This document shows, piece after piece, positions 56,696 to 63,678 of a DNA stretch of 64,000 nt. Origin of the DNA: a virus; the IMG/VR virus record IMGVR_UViG_3300013006_000020, positions 57,998 through 121,997 of that record. The stretch is one strand, 5' to 3'. The translations under genes and the position numbers were made by a program. Positions within the stretch are counted from its first letter, which is position 1. The number at the start of each line of letters is the position of its first letter. The notes below the pieces were generated by a model, which saw nothing but the letters and a program-made list of their open reading frames with translations, did no database searches and was not told where the DNA came from.

Positions 56696-56878
56696 TCAAG
56701 CCTCCGTAAGAGCCTTTGCGAACCAACGAGCAAGACCGCCCCACATGCTGGAAATAAACAGACCGCAGATACCGTAGTATCCACCATGCCAGGCCATGTA
56801 GTAGCAAGTCATTATCACAACAAGACTTACAACGAAAGAAGCGACAATTATCCAGATTTTCCAAGTTGGCAGTTTCAT
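56696..56878 (-). CDS. Small membrane protein with two helices
   Basis: 60 aa. Two hydrophobic segments (about 6-29 and 32-50, WIIVASFVVSLVVIMTCYYMAW / GGYYGICGLFISSMWGG). Looks like a small hairpin membrane protein. The 131 bases before it (56879-57009) show no gene. Confidence 0.55.
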   Translation of the reverse strand: MKLPTWKIWIIVASFVVSLVVIMTCYYMAWHGGYYGICGLFISSMWGGLARWFAKALTEA

Positions 56879-57009
56879 GACTTTTTGAACTTTCTTTTAA
56901 AAGTGGCAATTATGTTATGGAATCGCCCTTTTGCTAACACCTATCATGTATGGGTTTGTCGTTGTAAGTGCGCTTTGTGTGAATGATTCTTCTTCTAGAA
57001 AGAAAGTAA

Positions 57010-57396
57010 TCACCACCAAGAAGTGTAGAAAACTCTCTTGTCTTCATCAAGGATTAACTGCTTAGCTTTCCTTACAAAGTCAAGGTCGTAAGAAATTTCA
57101 TCTTCGTGCCTAGAAGACTGACCAAAGAAGAAACCAACAGTGTCAGGAAGTCTATCCTCCTTAATAGTTTCTTCCAGGTTGTCCAAGTCATCAATGGTCA
57201 GCTCAACAGGAACGCAATTGAACTGGCTGTCCATACCACCCTTTTCTACATAAAGATTTTGCATCCATCCGTGAAGATTCGGGTGCTTTCGCCAGTAAGC
57301 AATCTCAAGACTGTCGTCGGGGCGAGCAAAGTCCACACGAACACCATCAGGAATCTCGTTTGCATCGCAAGCATAACACCACTGGTCTAGTCCCAT
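57010..57396 (-). CDS. Conserved phage protein (YWRKHPNLHGWMQNL)
   Basis: 128 aa. MGLDQWCYA, YWRKHPNLHGWMQNLYVEKGG, FNCVPVELTIDDLDNLEETI, LPDTVGFFFGQSS and a C-terminal YTSWW are well conserved blocks in many phages and bacteria (sometimes mis-annotated as phosphoglycerate kinase). Function unknown. Confidence 0.65.
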   Translation of the reverse strand: MGLDQWCYACDANEIPDGVRVDFARPDDSLEIAYWRKHPNLHGWMQNLYVEKGGMDSQFNCVPVELTIDDLDNLEETIKEDRLPDTVGFFFGQSSRHEDEISYDLDFVRKAKQLILDEDKRVFYTSWW

Positions 57397-57426
57397 TTGG
57401 GAGCCTTTCTGTGAGGAGTTTTCGGT

Positions 57427-57648
57427 TCAGCGCGACCTAGAATTTGCACGATCTGCCATTCTAATTGCTTCTACGTCTTCAGTTGGAATGCAGACAATCT
57501 CAGGGGCGGTCTTATGCGCAAAGACCATGTAACCCTTGAACGGTTTCTCATTTGAACACTTGATACAGCGGGTCGTATTTGGAAGTGCCTCTATACGAGC
57601 CGGTGGAATAACACATCCACATACAAGACAGGATTTAAGTGTGTCCAT
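57427..57648 (-). CDS. DksA/TraR-type zinc finger protein
   Basis: 73 aa. CLVCGCVIPPARIEALPNTTRCIKCS is the C4 zinc finger of the DksA/TraR family. The long coiled coil of DksA is missing, as in small phage TraR-like proteins. It could modulate host RNA polymerase; inference. Confidence 0.65.
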   Translation of the reverse strand: MDTLKSCLVCGCVIPPARIEALPNTTRCIKCSNEKPFKGYMVFAHKTAPEIVCIPTEDVEAIRMADRANSRSR

Positions 57649-57695
57649 AAGAAAGTGCTAGGAGAATGAGTGTTGAGATAATGAATCGTGCTTTA

Positions 57696-57854
57696 TTAAT
57701 TTTTCGTGTCTCTTTTTCTAGCCTTGTCATATAGAGCCAAAGCCAGAAACATTGCAGTCCGTGCTAGTTCCTGTTCAGTTTGCGATTTTCCATCGTGCAC
57801 ACAGTCCATGTATGCACGAACACATGACGCGAGTTTTTCTGTTTCTGATGTCAA
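57696..57854 (-). CDS. Very small protein, TTG start
   Basis: 52 aa starting at TTG 57854 with TTGA overlap to the upstream stop. Helical (LARTAMFLALALYDKARKRD). Rests on coding-like content and coupling only. Confidence 0.4.
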   Translation of the reverse strand: MTSETEKLASCVRAYMDCVHDGKSQTEQELARTAMFLALALYDKARKRDTKN

Positions 57855-58207
57855 ATTGGTCCATCAGTCAGATAAGCAACATCTGAAAGAAACTTTGCAA
57901 CAAAATCTGGGGACAAATCTGAAGCAACTCCGCTTCCGTCAAAGAAACCTTGCCATCGCTCTGCCAGGCCTTGAGGAAAGCTCTCGGGAGAAACACCATC
58001 CCCCTTCCACATGATCATCACTTCTGCTGTGTTGGAGTCAAAAGAAGAGTTCAAGCGCTCTTTGTGACTGGCAAAAGTATTTCTGTTTGAACAGTAGCAC
58101 ATCCATCCCCACTGTACAGACACCGAGTAGCCATTGGGAAAATCCATGGCAAATCCACGATGACCAATGACTGACTGATCAGAAGCTTTAAAACAAGAAT
58201 CACTCAT
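57851..58207 (-). CDS. Hypothetical protein (NGYSVSVQWG)
   Basis: 118 aa from ATG 58207 (MSDSCFKASDQS); a longer frame to 58258 overlaps more. FPNGYSVSVQWGWMCYC and AEVMIMW are blocks seen in phage proteins. LAERWQGFFDGSGV helix. Function unknown. Confidence 0.55.
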   Translation of the reverse strand: MSDSCFKASDQSVIGHRGFAMDFPNGYSVSVQWGWMCYCSNRNTFASHKERLNSSFDSNTAEVMIMWKGDGVSPESFPQGLAERWQGFFDGSGVASDLSPDFVAKFLSDVAYLTDGPI

Positions 58208-58376
58208 TGAAGGATCTCTTTCCATAAAGGGTTTGTGTTGCGACTCGAACGTCATCAAGAACTCTATTCAATTTTGAAGACAAAACAGGATCCTTTATTT
58301 CCTCACAGAGAGTGAGCAAGCTCATCCCCGCTCGAGAAACAGAGCAAACTGCACGAGCACGATCTTCTTCTGTCAT
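58200..58376 (-). CDS. Small helical protein
   Basis: 58 aa from ATG 58376 (MTEEDRARAVCSVSRAGM), 3 residues inside an alternative start. Helical with a basic end. Not recognised. Confidence 0.5.
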   Translation of the reverse strand: MTEEDRARAVCSVSRAGMSLLTLCEEIKDPVLSSKLNRVLDDVRVATQTLYGKRSFNE

Positions 58377-58408
58377 CTTATTCAATACCAGACCTCAGAA
58401 AAGAGAAA

Positions 58409-58439
58409 GGGGGTGGCGCCCACACTGAACGCCACCCCC
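58409..58439 (-). terminator. Intrinsic terminator
   Basis: Perfect 10-pair stem GGGGGTGGCG/CGCCACCCCC with an 11-base loop, followed on the minus strand by TTTCTCTTTTC. It ends the 58871 transcript. Confidence 0.75.
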
Positions 58440-58457
58440 ACACAAACCGACTCAGAC

Positions 58458-58871
58458 TTAGGCGCGGAGACCAGCCGACTTGAGAGCTGCCGTGTTGTTC
58501 TCGACAGCCTGAGACTTCTTCTGAGCAGCAAACAGCTCAGTCACAACATCATCACGGTGGATGCTACCCTTACCGGTGGTTCCACGTGCGATACCAGCGA
58601 GAGCAACAGCACGCTCCATCTGGCGGTCGATAGCTGCGATAGCAGCTGCCTTCGCGGACTCACCGAAAGCACGCAGGGTGTCCTCGGTGACTGGAACAGA
58701 CGCGTTCAGAAGCGACGCGACCTGGGCGTTGAGCTGAGACATGGCCTTCGACGGGGTCGCCTTGTCGTCACGGTACTCCGTCACCAGGGTCGTCAGCTGG
58801 GCTGCGCCCTTCTTGGTGGCGTTGATGGTGGAGGAGGCGATGGTCTCGACGGAGGTGTTGAGAGTGGTCAT
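58458..58871 (-). CDS. Ala/Thr-rich helical protein, paralogue A
   Basis: 137 aa from ATG 58871 (MTTLNTSVETIASST). Almost fully helical. Its C-terminus (GTTGKGSIHRDDVVTELFAAQKKSQAVENNTAALKSAGL) matches that of the protein at 60057-60485, so they are paralogues. The GC content is higher than in genes upstream of 58 kb. A possible TTGACA...TAACAG promoter lies about 90 bases upstream. It resembles abundant DNA- or virion-associated small proteins, but nothing specific. Confidence 0.6.
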   Translation of the reverse strand: MTTLNTSVETIASSTINATKKGAAQLTTLVTEYRDDKATPSKAMSQLNAQVASLLNASVPVTEDTLRAFGESAKAAAIAAIDRQMERAVALAGIARGTTGKGSIHRDDVVTELFAAQKKSQAVENNTAALKSAGLRA

Positions 58872-58970
58872 TGTTAGTACCTTAAAGTGAAAAGTGCGTT
58901 TGAAAAGACGATGAGTAACACAGTATTGAGTTGATGATTTGCTCATCTGTTATGATGACAGATTTGAGTG

Positions 58971-59255
58971 TCAAGCCTTGGAAACGGTAAACGTCACACC
59001 GTTCATGGTGACACGAGTGATGGTGTCGCAGTTGATGTGGCGGAACTCGCCCTTCTGCATGTCAAAGACGGTGACCAGGTTCTTGGATGCAGGGTCATAC
59101 TTCATACCCTCTCCAGTAACACCCTTCTTCACACCGCCCCTACAGTTCATGTCGCGCTCCTCTCCATTGGTGCGCTTCACGAAAGTCACGCCGAAGACAC
59201 GGCCGGATTCCTTGGCCTCTTCGATCTTATTAATTGCTTCTGACAGAGTGATCTG
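58971..59255 (-). CDS. Conserved small phage protein (FDMQKGEFRHINCDTI)
   Basis: 94 aa from ATG 59255 (MQITLSEAINKIEEAK). FGVTFVKRTNGEERDMNCRGGV and FDMQKGEFRHINCDTITRVT form a small beta barrel (SH3-like) common in phages. Function unknown. The 99 bases before 58871 hold a possible TTGACA...TAACAG promoter and no gene. Confidence 0.6.
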   Translation of the reverse strand, partial: QITLSEAINKIEEAKESGRVFGVTFVKRTNGEERDMNCRGGVKKGVTGEGMKYDPASKNLVTVFDMQKGEFRHINCDTITRVTMNGVTFTVSKA

Positions 59256-59269
59256 CATGTTGGTCTCTC

Positions 59270-59593
59270 TCAACTCATGGAATGGGCAGGAATCTCGAAG
59301 GAACGCTCCTTCACGATACGATCCTGCCATGGCTTGTCACCGACGACGCCGCTAGGCCCGGTCGAGTTCATGTATCCTTGGATCACAATCTCGACACAGT
59401 ATCCTCGCGGAACGTGCCGAAAGGTCTTGCGTGCGGAATCGCAGTAGGCATAGTAGAAGTCCTGCGCGGCAGCAAAGTTTTTGCCGTTATACAGAACCTC
59501 ACTCAGCTCTTCAACGACGCTTGAGTAATAGAACCTACCGTTCGAATCCGTGTGCAAACGATGCACGAGTTGCATAACCTTGACAAACTGCAT
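59270..59593 (-). CDS. Hypothetical protein
   Basis: 107 aa. MQFVKVMQLVHRLHTDSNGR start, alpha/beta, then CVEIVIQGYMNSTGPSGVVG. No motif. 93 bases without a gene lie upstream (59594-59686), with a small AGCGG/CCGCT hairpin. Confidence 0.5.
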   Translation of the reverse strand: MQFVKVMQLVHRLHTDSNGRFYYSSVVEELSEVLYNGKNFAAAQDFYYAYCDSARKTFRHVPRGYCVEIVIQGYMNSTGPSGVVGDKPWQDRIVKERSFEIPAHSMS

Positions 59594-59686
59594 TTTGACC
59601 TCCTTTGGTCAACATAGACACTCCCAGTAGTGTCTGATTCATTCACTTAGCGGACTGGGCCGCTTTGAGGAGTTTGTGTTAGACTG

Positions 59687-59986
59687 TTACTTACTGAGCA
59701 CGAAAAAATCATCACCGCCGATTTCCTTGATCTTCTTAATCAAGTTGTCAGCCATGATAGAAGCCGCCATGCGCATGATGTCTTCTTCAGACAGACCGAT
59801 CTTCTGAGTCAGGCTATGGACAGTTTCCAGCTCTGCTTCACTCAGCATATCAGGTTCTGCAATTGACATCACGGTTCGCACAATGATGCGACCAAGCAAC
59901 TTCTCTGAACTATTCAGAGTCTGCATATTGGTCAGATCTTGTGCGGTTGCGATCAGGGCGGACACTTCTGAGTCTTCTTTCTTCAT
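59687..59986 (-). CDS. Helical hypothetical protein
   Basis: 99 aa from ATG 59986 (MKKEDSEVSALIATAQ) with GGGAG 8 bases upstream. All-alpha, ends KEIGGDDFFVLSK. Function unknown. Confidence 0.5.
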   Translation of the reverse strand: MKKEDSEVSALIATAQDLTNMQTLNSSEKLLGRIIVRTVMSIAEPDMLSEAELETVHSLTQKIGLSEEDIMRMAASIMADNLIKKIKEIGGDDFFVLSK

Positions 59987-60005
59987 TGCATTTCTCCCTG
60001 GAGAG

Positions 60006-60038
60006 CCAGGGGTGAGGCGCTTCGGCCCCACCCCCAGG
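60006..60038 (-). other. GC-rich hairpin after the 60485 gene
   Basis: Imperfect stem CCTGGGGGTGGGGC-CGAA-GCGCCTCACCCCTGG between two genes. No T run, so a Rho-independent terminator is doubtful. Confidence 0.45.
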
Positions 60039-60056
60039 ACTCCGATATGAGTTCTC

Positions 60057-60485
60057 TTACGACGCCATTCCTGCCTTGCGGAGGGCAGCGCTGTTGTTCT
60101 CCGTTGCCGTCTTCTTCGAGGCGGCGGCGAACATTTCCGTCTTCACATCAGCGATGTGGATGCCGCCCGGACCCGTGGTGCCATCCGGGATCTGCGACAG
60201 TTCCAACGCTGCCTGAGCCTCCTGCTCCACGAGGGCCACGATCTGCGCCTTCAGCGCCTCGTAGCCTGCCTTGATCGCCGTCATGCGATCCTCAGCGCTC
60301 ATGGTGCGGGTGTTCAGAACCTGACCCACGACGCGGCGCACCTGGGACACGGCGGACGATGCCGTGCCAGCCTTGCGGAACTCGACCACGATCTCGGCCA
60401 CGCGGGTAGCCTCCTTCTTGGTCGCGTTGCGAGCGACGTTAGCGGGCGAGGTGGTGACGGACGAAGTAACGGTGGAGTTGGTCAT
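60057..60485 (-). CDS. Ala/Thr-rich helical protein, paralogue B
   Basis: 142 aa from ATG 60485 (MTNSTVTSSVTTSPANV). The C-terminus GTTGPGGIHIADVKTEMFAA...ENNSAALRKAGM matches paralogue A at 58458-58871; the helical body is also similar (ATKKEATRVAEIVVEFRKAGTASSAVSQ). It is distinctly GC-rich. Its leader carries a 19-base palindrome and a pair of hairpins, so it may be tightly controlled. Confidence 0.6.
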   Translation of the reverse strand: MTNSTVTSSVTTSPANVARNATKKEATRVAEIVVEFRKAGTASSAVSQVRRVVGQVLNTRTMSAEDRMTAIKAGYEALKAQIVALVEQEAQAALELSQIPDGTTGPGGIHIADVKTEMFAAASKKTATENNSAALRKAGMAS

Positions 60486-60498
60486 AACCAACCCTTTC

Positions 60499-60517
60499 TG
60501 TGTGACTGAGTCACACA
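60499..60517. promoter_or_regulatory. Perfect 19-base palindrome (operator candidate)
   Basis: TGTGTGACT-G-AGTCACACA, nine-base arms around one centre base, 13 bases before the ATG of the 60485 gene. Such symmetry without a loop fits a dimeric protein binding site better than an RNA hairpin. Confidence 0.5.
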
Positions 60518-60564
60518 AAGCGTATTAGTCCCTCAACCTGAGACATTTCAGGAATGTAGGGTTA

Positions 60565-60614
60565 CTGCAGGCGCCCCTGCAGAATTGTCTGTGAGAGGTT
60601 TCCCCCGCACAGAC
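60565..60614 (-). promoter_or_regulatory. Paired stem-loops in the leader of the 60485 gene
   Basis: CTGCAGG-CGCC-CCTGCAG and GTCTGTG...CACAGAC (7 pairs each) separated by 4 bases. Same two-hairpin layout as the modules at 62242 and 62667, but with different sequence. Confidence 0.5.
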
Positions 60615-60619
60615 TGTGT

Positions 60620-60832
60620 TTATACGTTCAGCTTCAGATCTCCGCTGATGAGAGCGTCGATGAGCTGCCTGTGTCCCTGTGCAGCAATTTGGAATCCTTC
60701 CTCACGATCCTTTCGGACCTTCGTGACCTCTTCCTTGAGACGAGCGTTCTCTTCCTTGAGCCGCTGATTCTCAAGCATCATGTCCTGAATCTTTCCACAC
60801 AGTTCGAAAAAGTTGATCATATCTGGGTCCAT
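60620..60832 (-). CDS. Small coiled-coil protein
   Basis: 70 aa from ATG 60832 (MDPDMINFFELCGKIQ) with GGAG upstream. Heptad-rich middle (LENQRLKEENARLKEEVTKVRK). Unknown role. The long frame to 61048 is a shadow of the kinase gene. Confidence 0.55.
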   Translation of the reverse strand: MDPDMINFFELCGKIQDMMLENQRLKEENARLKEEVTKVRKDREEGFQIAAQGHRQLIDALISGDLKLNV

Positions 60833-60833
60833 G

Positions 60834-61316
60834 TCATTCTCCGATCTTCTCCCACCGACTGCGCATACGTTCAATGGCTTCGGTGGGAACGCCATGAACA
60901 TTTCCAAAGTTGTTGTGCATCTCAACAATGCACACTTCCCAGTCCGCTGAGAACTCTTCGCTCTTCGCCAGGTCGATGTACGGCTGCATCTCCCAGAGTT
61001 GAGTGAATGTGTTGGAGACAGCGACTGGAGTTGGGTCACCAATTCCACAAGTACTCACTGGCTTACCATAGGGATCCCACGGAACATTGTCCGTAAAGAT
61101 CTCATAGCGACTACGCATGGCTTTCTTCACACCTTCCAAGCACCACGCATGAGCATCGCGCAACTTGGTTTGATCGAACTTGTACTCACCAGTCTTGGGG
61201 TCGGTGAAGTACATGTCAGCCTCAAAGTAGTTGCCGTAACCCACGAGATGATGTGCAAGTGTGGACTTTCCAGATCCCGGCAACCCACGGATGATGTACA
61301 GGGTGCATGACTTCAT
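60834..61316 (-). CDS. P-loop kinase (AAA_33 / PNK-like)
   Basis: 160 aa. Walker A IIRGLPGSGKSTLAHHL at the N-terminus, FEADMYF and LRDAHAWCLEGVKKAM, then VEMHNNFGNVHGVPTEAIERMRSRWE. This pattern (N4BP2L1-type AAA_33) marks small nucleotide or polynucleotide kinases. No phosphatase domain. It may phosphorylate nucleotides or RNA/DNA 5' ends. Overlaps the coiled-coil gene upstream by 4 bases. Confidence 0.75.
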   Translation of the reverse strand: MKSCTLYIIRGLPGSGKSTLAHHLVGYGNYFEADMYFTDPKTGEYKFDQTKLRDAHAWCLEGVKKAMRSRYEIFTDNVPWDPYGKPVSTCGIGDPTPVAVSNTFTQLWEMQPYIDLAKSEEFSADWEVCIVEMHNNFGNVHGVPTEAIERMRSRWEKIGE

Positions 61317-61720
61317 TCGAAGTTCCTTTCTGATGCACGATTCTTGCTGTTCCTCGACAAACGCCGCTGCAGATCCTCAGACAGATCCGCAATGTTTGCT
61401 AGCGTGGAACGCACCTCGTCGCGCTCCTTGACGATGCTCTCCATCACGAACTCGGAGTGGCGCTGCACACGCTCTAGCGAAGTGACTTTGCCCTCAAGAT
61501 CAGTCACTGACCGGGAAAGCTCTAGCTCCCGCATCACCATCTTGTTGTTCTCCTCCACGAGTTCACTGATCAGCGATCTCAGGTCGCTCAGAATCAGGTA
61601 CTCACCGAACGCACCCCGAACCATGGCCACCCCAGGACCGTGATCATTGCAAGCCCTGGCCTGAATGTTGCTGATGGACCCGTAGGCCTTGTCAACCCGC
61701 TCACTCAACTGCTTGTTCAT
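61313..61720 (-). CDS. Coiled-coil hypothetical protein
   Basis: 135 aa. Long coiled coil (about 45-125: LRSLISELVEENNKMVMRE, LEGKVTSLERVQRHSEFV). KERDEVRSTL is reminiscent of the ERDxARR motif but lacks the cysteine part. Upstream start has AAGGAAGG. Function unknown. Confidence 0.55.
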   Translation of the reverse strand: MNKQLSERVDKAYGSISNIQARACNDHGPGVAMVRGAFGEYLILSDLRSLISELVEENNKMVMRELELSRSVTDLEGKVTSLERVQRHSEFVMESIVKERDEVRSTLANIADLSEDLQRRLSRNSKNRASERNFE

Positions 61721-61771
61721 ACCAAACCTTCCTTTCTAGAAAGATCTATTAGCACCATGCCAATAGAAAAA

Positions 61772-61799
61772 GTCCGTACCCGATTTCTCAGATACGGAC
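61772..61799 (-). terminator. Intrinsic terminator
   Basis: GTCCGTA/TACGGAC, 7 pairs, 14-base loop, followed by TTTTTC on the minus strand. Ends the transcript of the small gene at 61823-61966. Confidence 0.8.
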
Positions 61800-61822
61800 C
61801 GAATGCTAGAGACGGCGAACCG

Positions 61823-61966
61823 TCACAGGGCCGAAGCCTCTTCGCTGTGGGACTGAAGCACGTCCACTCTCGTATACACGATGTGGCACGCCTCGATGAA
61901 TGAAATGTTCCGGCGCTTCATCAGGCTACGAACAACCTGATGGATCAGTACGTCGATGTCTGCCAT
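61823..61966 (-). CDS. Very small helical protein
   Basis: 47 aa (MADIDVLIHQVVRSLMKRRN...). A compact helical protein with one cysteine. Its ATG lies 3 bases after the upstream stop (TGA-TCC-ATG). Supported by coding-like composition and the terminator just behind it. Confidence 0.5.
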   Translation of the reverse strand: MADIDVLIHQVVRSLMKRRNISFIEACHIVYTRVDVLQSHSEEASAL

Positions 61967-61969
61967 GGA

Positions 61970-62206
61970 TCACTCTTCCTTGCCTTCGTAGGCCTTCTTG
62001 ACCTGACGACCCCAGAAGAACATGTCATACGCAAGATCCTTGGTATGAATCATGATGACCAGGGAGAACGAAAACAGCAGCCACTTGTTGATGTCATCCC
62101 CATATGGGAGATCAATGAAGAGCTGGGCGGCTCCCCAAATTGCCGCTATGGCAACAATCATCAGGAGAGCGAACTGGAAGATCGAACGGAAGAAACGCTT
62201 AACCAT
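61970..62206 (-). CDS. Small membrane protein with two helices
   Basis: 78 aa from ATG 62206 (MVKRFFRSIFQFALL) with AAAGGA upstream. Two hydrophobic helices (about 8-29 and 40-58) and a charged tail (GRQVKKAYEGKEE). Its leader holds the first paired-hairpin module. Confidence 0.55.
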   Translation of the reverse strand: MVKRFFRSIFQFALLMIVAIAAIWGAAQLFIDLPYGDDINKWLLFSFSLVIMIHTKDLAYDMFFWGRQVKKAYEGKEE

Positions 62207-62241
62207 AACAGATCCTTTGCCATTGGCAAAAGGGTAAGAAA

Positions 62242-62296
62242 CCTGTGGCGTACATACCACAGGGAAAACTCTCCATAGCCGTTAAGCCATGGAGAG
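62242..62296 (-). promoter_or_regulatory. Paired stem-loop module 1
   Basis: CCTGTGG-CGTACATA-CCACAGG, then GAAAA, then CTCTCCAT-AGCCGTTAAGCC-ATGGAGAG. On the minus strand the distal hairpin is followed by TTTT, so it may terminate the upstream message, and the second lies in the new leader. Module 2 has the same loops and compensated stems. Confidence 0.6.
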
Positions 62297-62313
62297 CAGA
62301 GGGGGTGTAAGTA

Positions 62314-62637
62314 TCAGCGCTCCATGAAGTTGAGCAGCATGGAGATGGCGTCCTCAGCAGCGCCAAAGCAGAGGTCGATGGCCCTGGGCTGATCGCCGTC
62401 CGTGGGGTCCATGCTACCGAAGTAGCACTCCTTCAAGCTGTCCCACAGGTCCACCACCTTGTCCAGGTTGACGTGGCTCCCGCCCAACTCCTCCGACAAC
62501 TCCACGATCAACTCCTTCATCTGTGGCTTCCTGATCGCCGTGTCGTCGCTGCTCTCCATGTGGCAGGCCAGGGTGGACAACGACTGCATGACGGCGTTGC
62601 AGCACAGGAAGTGAACCGGGGTCTTCTTCTGACGCAT
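62314..62637 (-). CDS. Helical hypothetical protein
   Basis: 107 aa from ATG 62637 (MRQKKTPVHFLCCNAVMQ) with AGGAG upstream. All-helical, with KELIVELSEELGG and DAISMLLNFMER. Unknown function. Its leader holds module 2. Confidence 0.5.
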   Translation of the reverse strand: MRQKKTPVHFLCCNAVMQSLSTLACHMESSDDTAIRKPQMKELIVELSEELGGSHVNLDKVVDLWDSLKECYFGSMDPTDGDQPRAIDLCFGAAEDAISMLLNFMER

Positions 62638-62666
62638 AGTAACTCTCCTATTCTGGAGTGTGAACA

Positions 62667-62721
62667 CTAGTGGCATACTTACCACTAGAAAATCCTCTCA
62701 CAGCAATCAAGCCATGAGAGG
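62667..62721 (-). promoter_or_regulatory. Paired stem-loop module 2
   Basis: CTAGTGG-CATACTTA-CCACTAG, then AAAAT, then CCTCTCA-CAGCAATCAAGCCA-TGAGAGG. Loops resemble module 1 (xATACxTA and ...xCAAGCCA) while stem bases differ in a compensated way. Placed between the exonuclease stop and the next Shine-Dalgarno. Confidence 0.6.
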
Positions 62722-62727
62722 TATGGT

Positions 62728-63246
62728 TTAGGCATTGCAGATGCGGTGGTTCTGCAAGAAGTGGAACAGGGCTGCAGTCACGTGAACATCACGCATGCAG
62801 TAGTCCTCCATCTCCTGCGACCACTGCGACCAGTCAGTGGACTTGCCAAAGTCCCCCTTCTCCATCCCAAGGCGCAGTCCCCACGCCTCAAGACTGTGTC
62901 GCCCCCACAATTCCCGAGGGAGTTTGTACTCGTTGTACCCATTGGGGAATGCGGACTTTGCGAGACGCCGTGCATCCTGCAGCACCACCCAGGACGGCAT
63001 CACGATGCGGTTGTTCGCGCACATCACACGGCGGTCGAACTCCACATTGAATCCGATGATCTCCTGTGAGTTCAGCGCGATGAAGTTGATGCCATGGCGG
63101 ACATCCTTCCCACGCCACCGGTACTCCTTGCCCTCGTCAATGTCCATGGCACACACACAGTGGACAGTCTTGAGGGAGGACGTGTCCCCCGCATTCCACG
63201 CCACGAAGTCGATGGCGTTCGTTTCGCAGTCAACGACGAGTCTCAT
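62728..63246 (-). CDS. Stand-alone 3'-5' exonuclease, T7 DNA polymerase type
   Basis: 172 aa. DEDD motifs: VVDCETNAI (DxE), IIGFNVEFDRRV (Exo II), then YCMRDVHVTAALFHFL (YxxxD). RHSLEAWGLRLGMEKGDFG also matches the exonuclease domain of T7-type family A polymerase. The chain ends where the polymerase domain would begin, so it is a free proofreading or nucleolytic domain. It could assist the truncated DnaE, but nothing in the sequence shows contact. Overlaps the upstream gene by 4 bases. Confidence 0.8.
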   Translation of the reverse strand: MRLVVDCETNAIDFVAWNAGDTSSLKTVHCVCAMDIDEGKEYRWRGKDVRHGINFIALNSQEIIGFNVEFDRRVMCANNRIVMPSWVVLQDARRLAKSAFPNGYNEYKLPRELWGRHSLEAWGLRLGMEKGDFGKSTDWSQWSQEMEDYCMRDVHVTAALFHFLQNHRICNA

Positions 63247-63656
63247 AGCAAACCTCCTCTTGCGGCAACTGCCGCCTTGAAGTCATGCACCACGCGAGCC
63301 TTCTCACGCAGTGCTGCCGCCTCCACTCTACGAGAGGGAGCCGGACGCCACTGAAGGGCAGCATCACGCTGCTCCACATGGCGATTGCGAGCCTTGGTGG
63401 ACGGTGACAGTCTGCCACGCAACTTAACGGCAGGCTCTTCCACCACCACCGTGTGTCCCAGGGCCATGGCACGACGCTCTTTGCCCACTGCAGGGATACG
63501 GTTACCACCCTGCTGGTCCACGATGAACCCCTTGGCTCCCGAGCGCTGCACAGTTCCCCCTGGCGTCTTGGGGTCTGGGAACCTCATCATCGTCAGGCCA
63601 CCACTGAACTCATTCGTTCTGTAGTGACCACTGAAGCGCCATTTGGTGATCGTCAT
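63243..63656 (-). CDS. Basic hypothetical protein
   Basis: 137 aa from ATG 63656 (MTITKWRFSGHYRTNEF), with AAAGGAGG 7 bases upstream. Arg/Ala-rich C-terminal half (KARNRHVEQRDAALQWRPAP...). Possibly nucleic-acid binding. The longer frame to 63794 lacks support. Confidence 0.55.
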   Translation of the reverse strand: MTITKWRFSGHYRTNEFSGGLTMMRFPDPKTPGGTVQRSGAKGFIVDQQGGNRIPAVGKERRAMALGHTVVVEEPAVKLRGRLSPSTKARNRHVEQRDAALQWRPAPSRRVEAAALREKARVVHDFKAAVAARGGLL

Positions 63657-63678
63657 TGGTTGTCCTCCTTTCAGGACT

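Noticed and set aside
58413-58877. Open frame of 154 codons on the plus strand
   Set aside because: It mirrors paralogue A on the minus strand, which has family similarity at 60057 and a terminator; the plus frame has a shadow-like Leu/Ser/Arg composition.
60515-60535. TAATACG on the minus strand, like the start of the T7 promoter
   Set aside because: Only the first seven bases fit and no single-subunit RNA polymerase gene is in the window.
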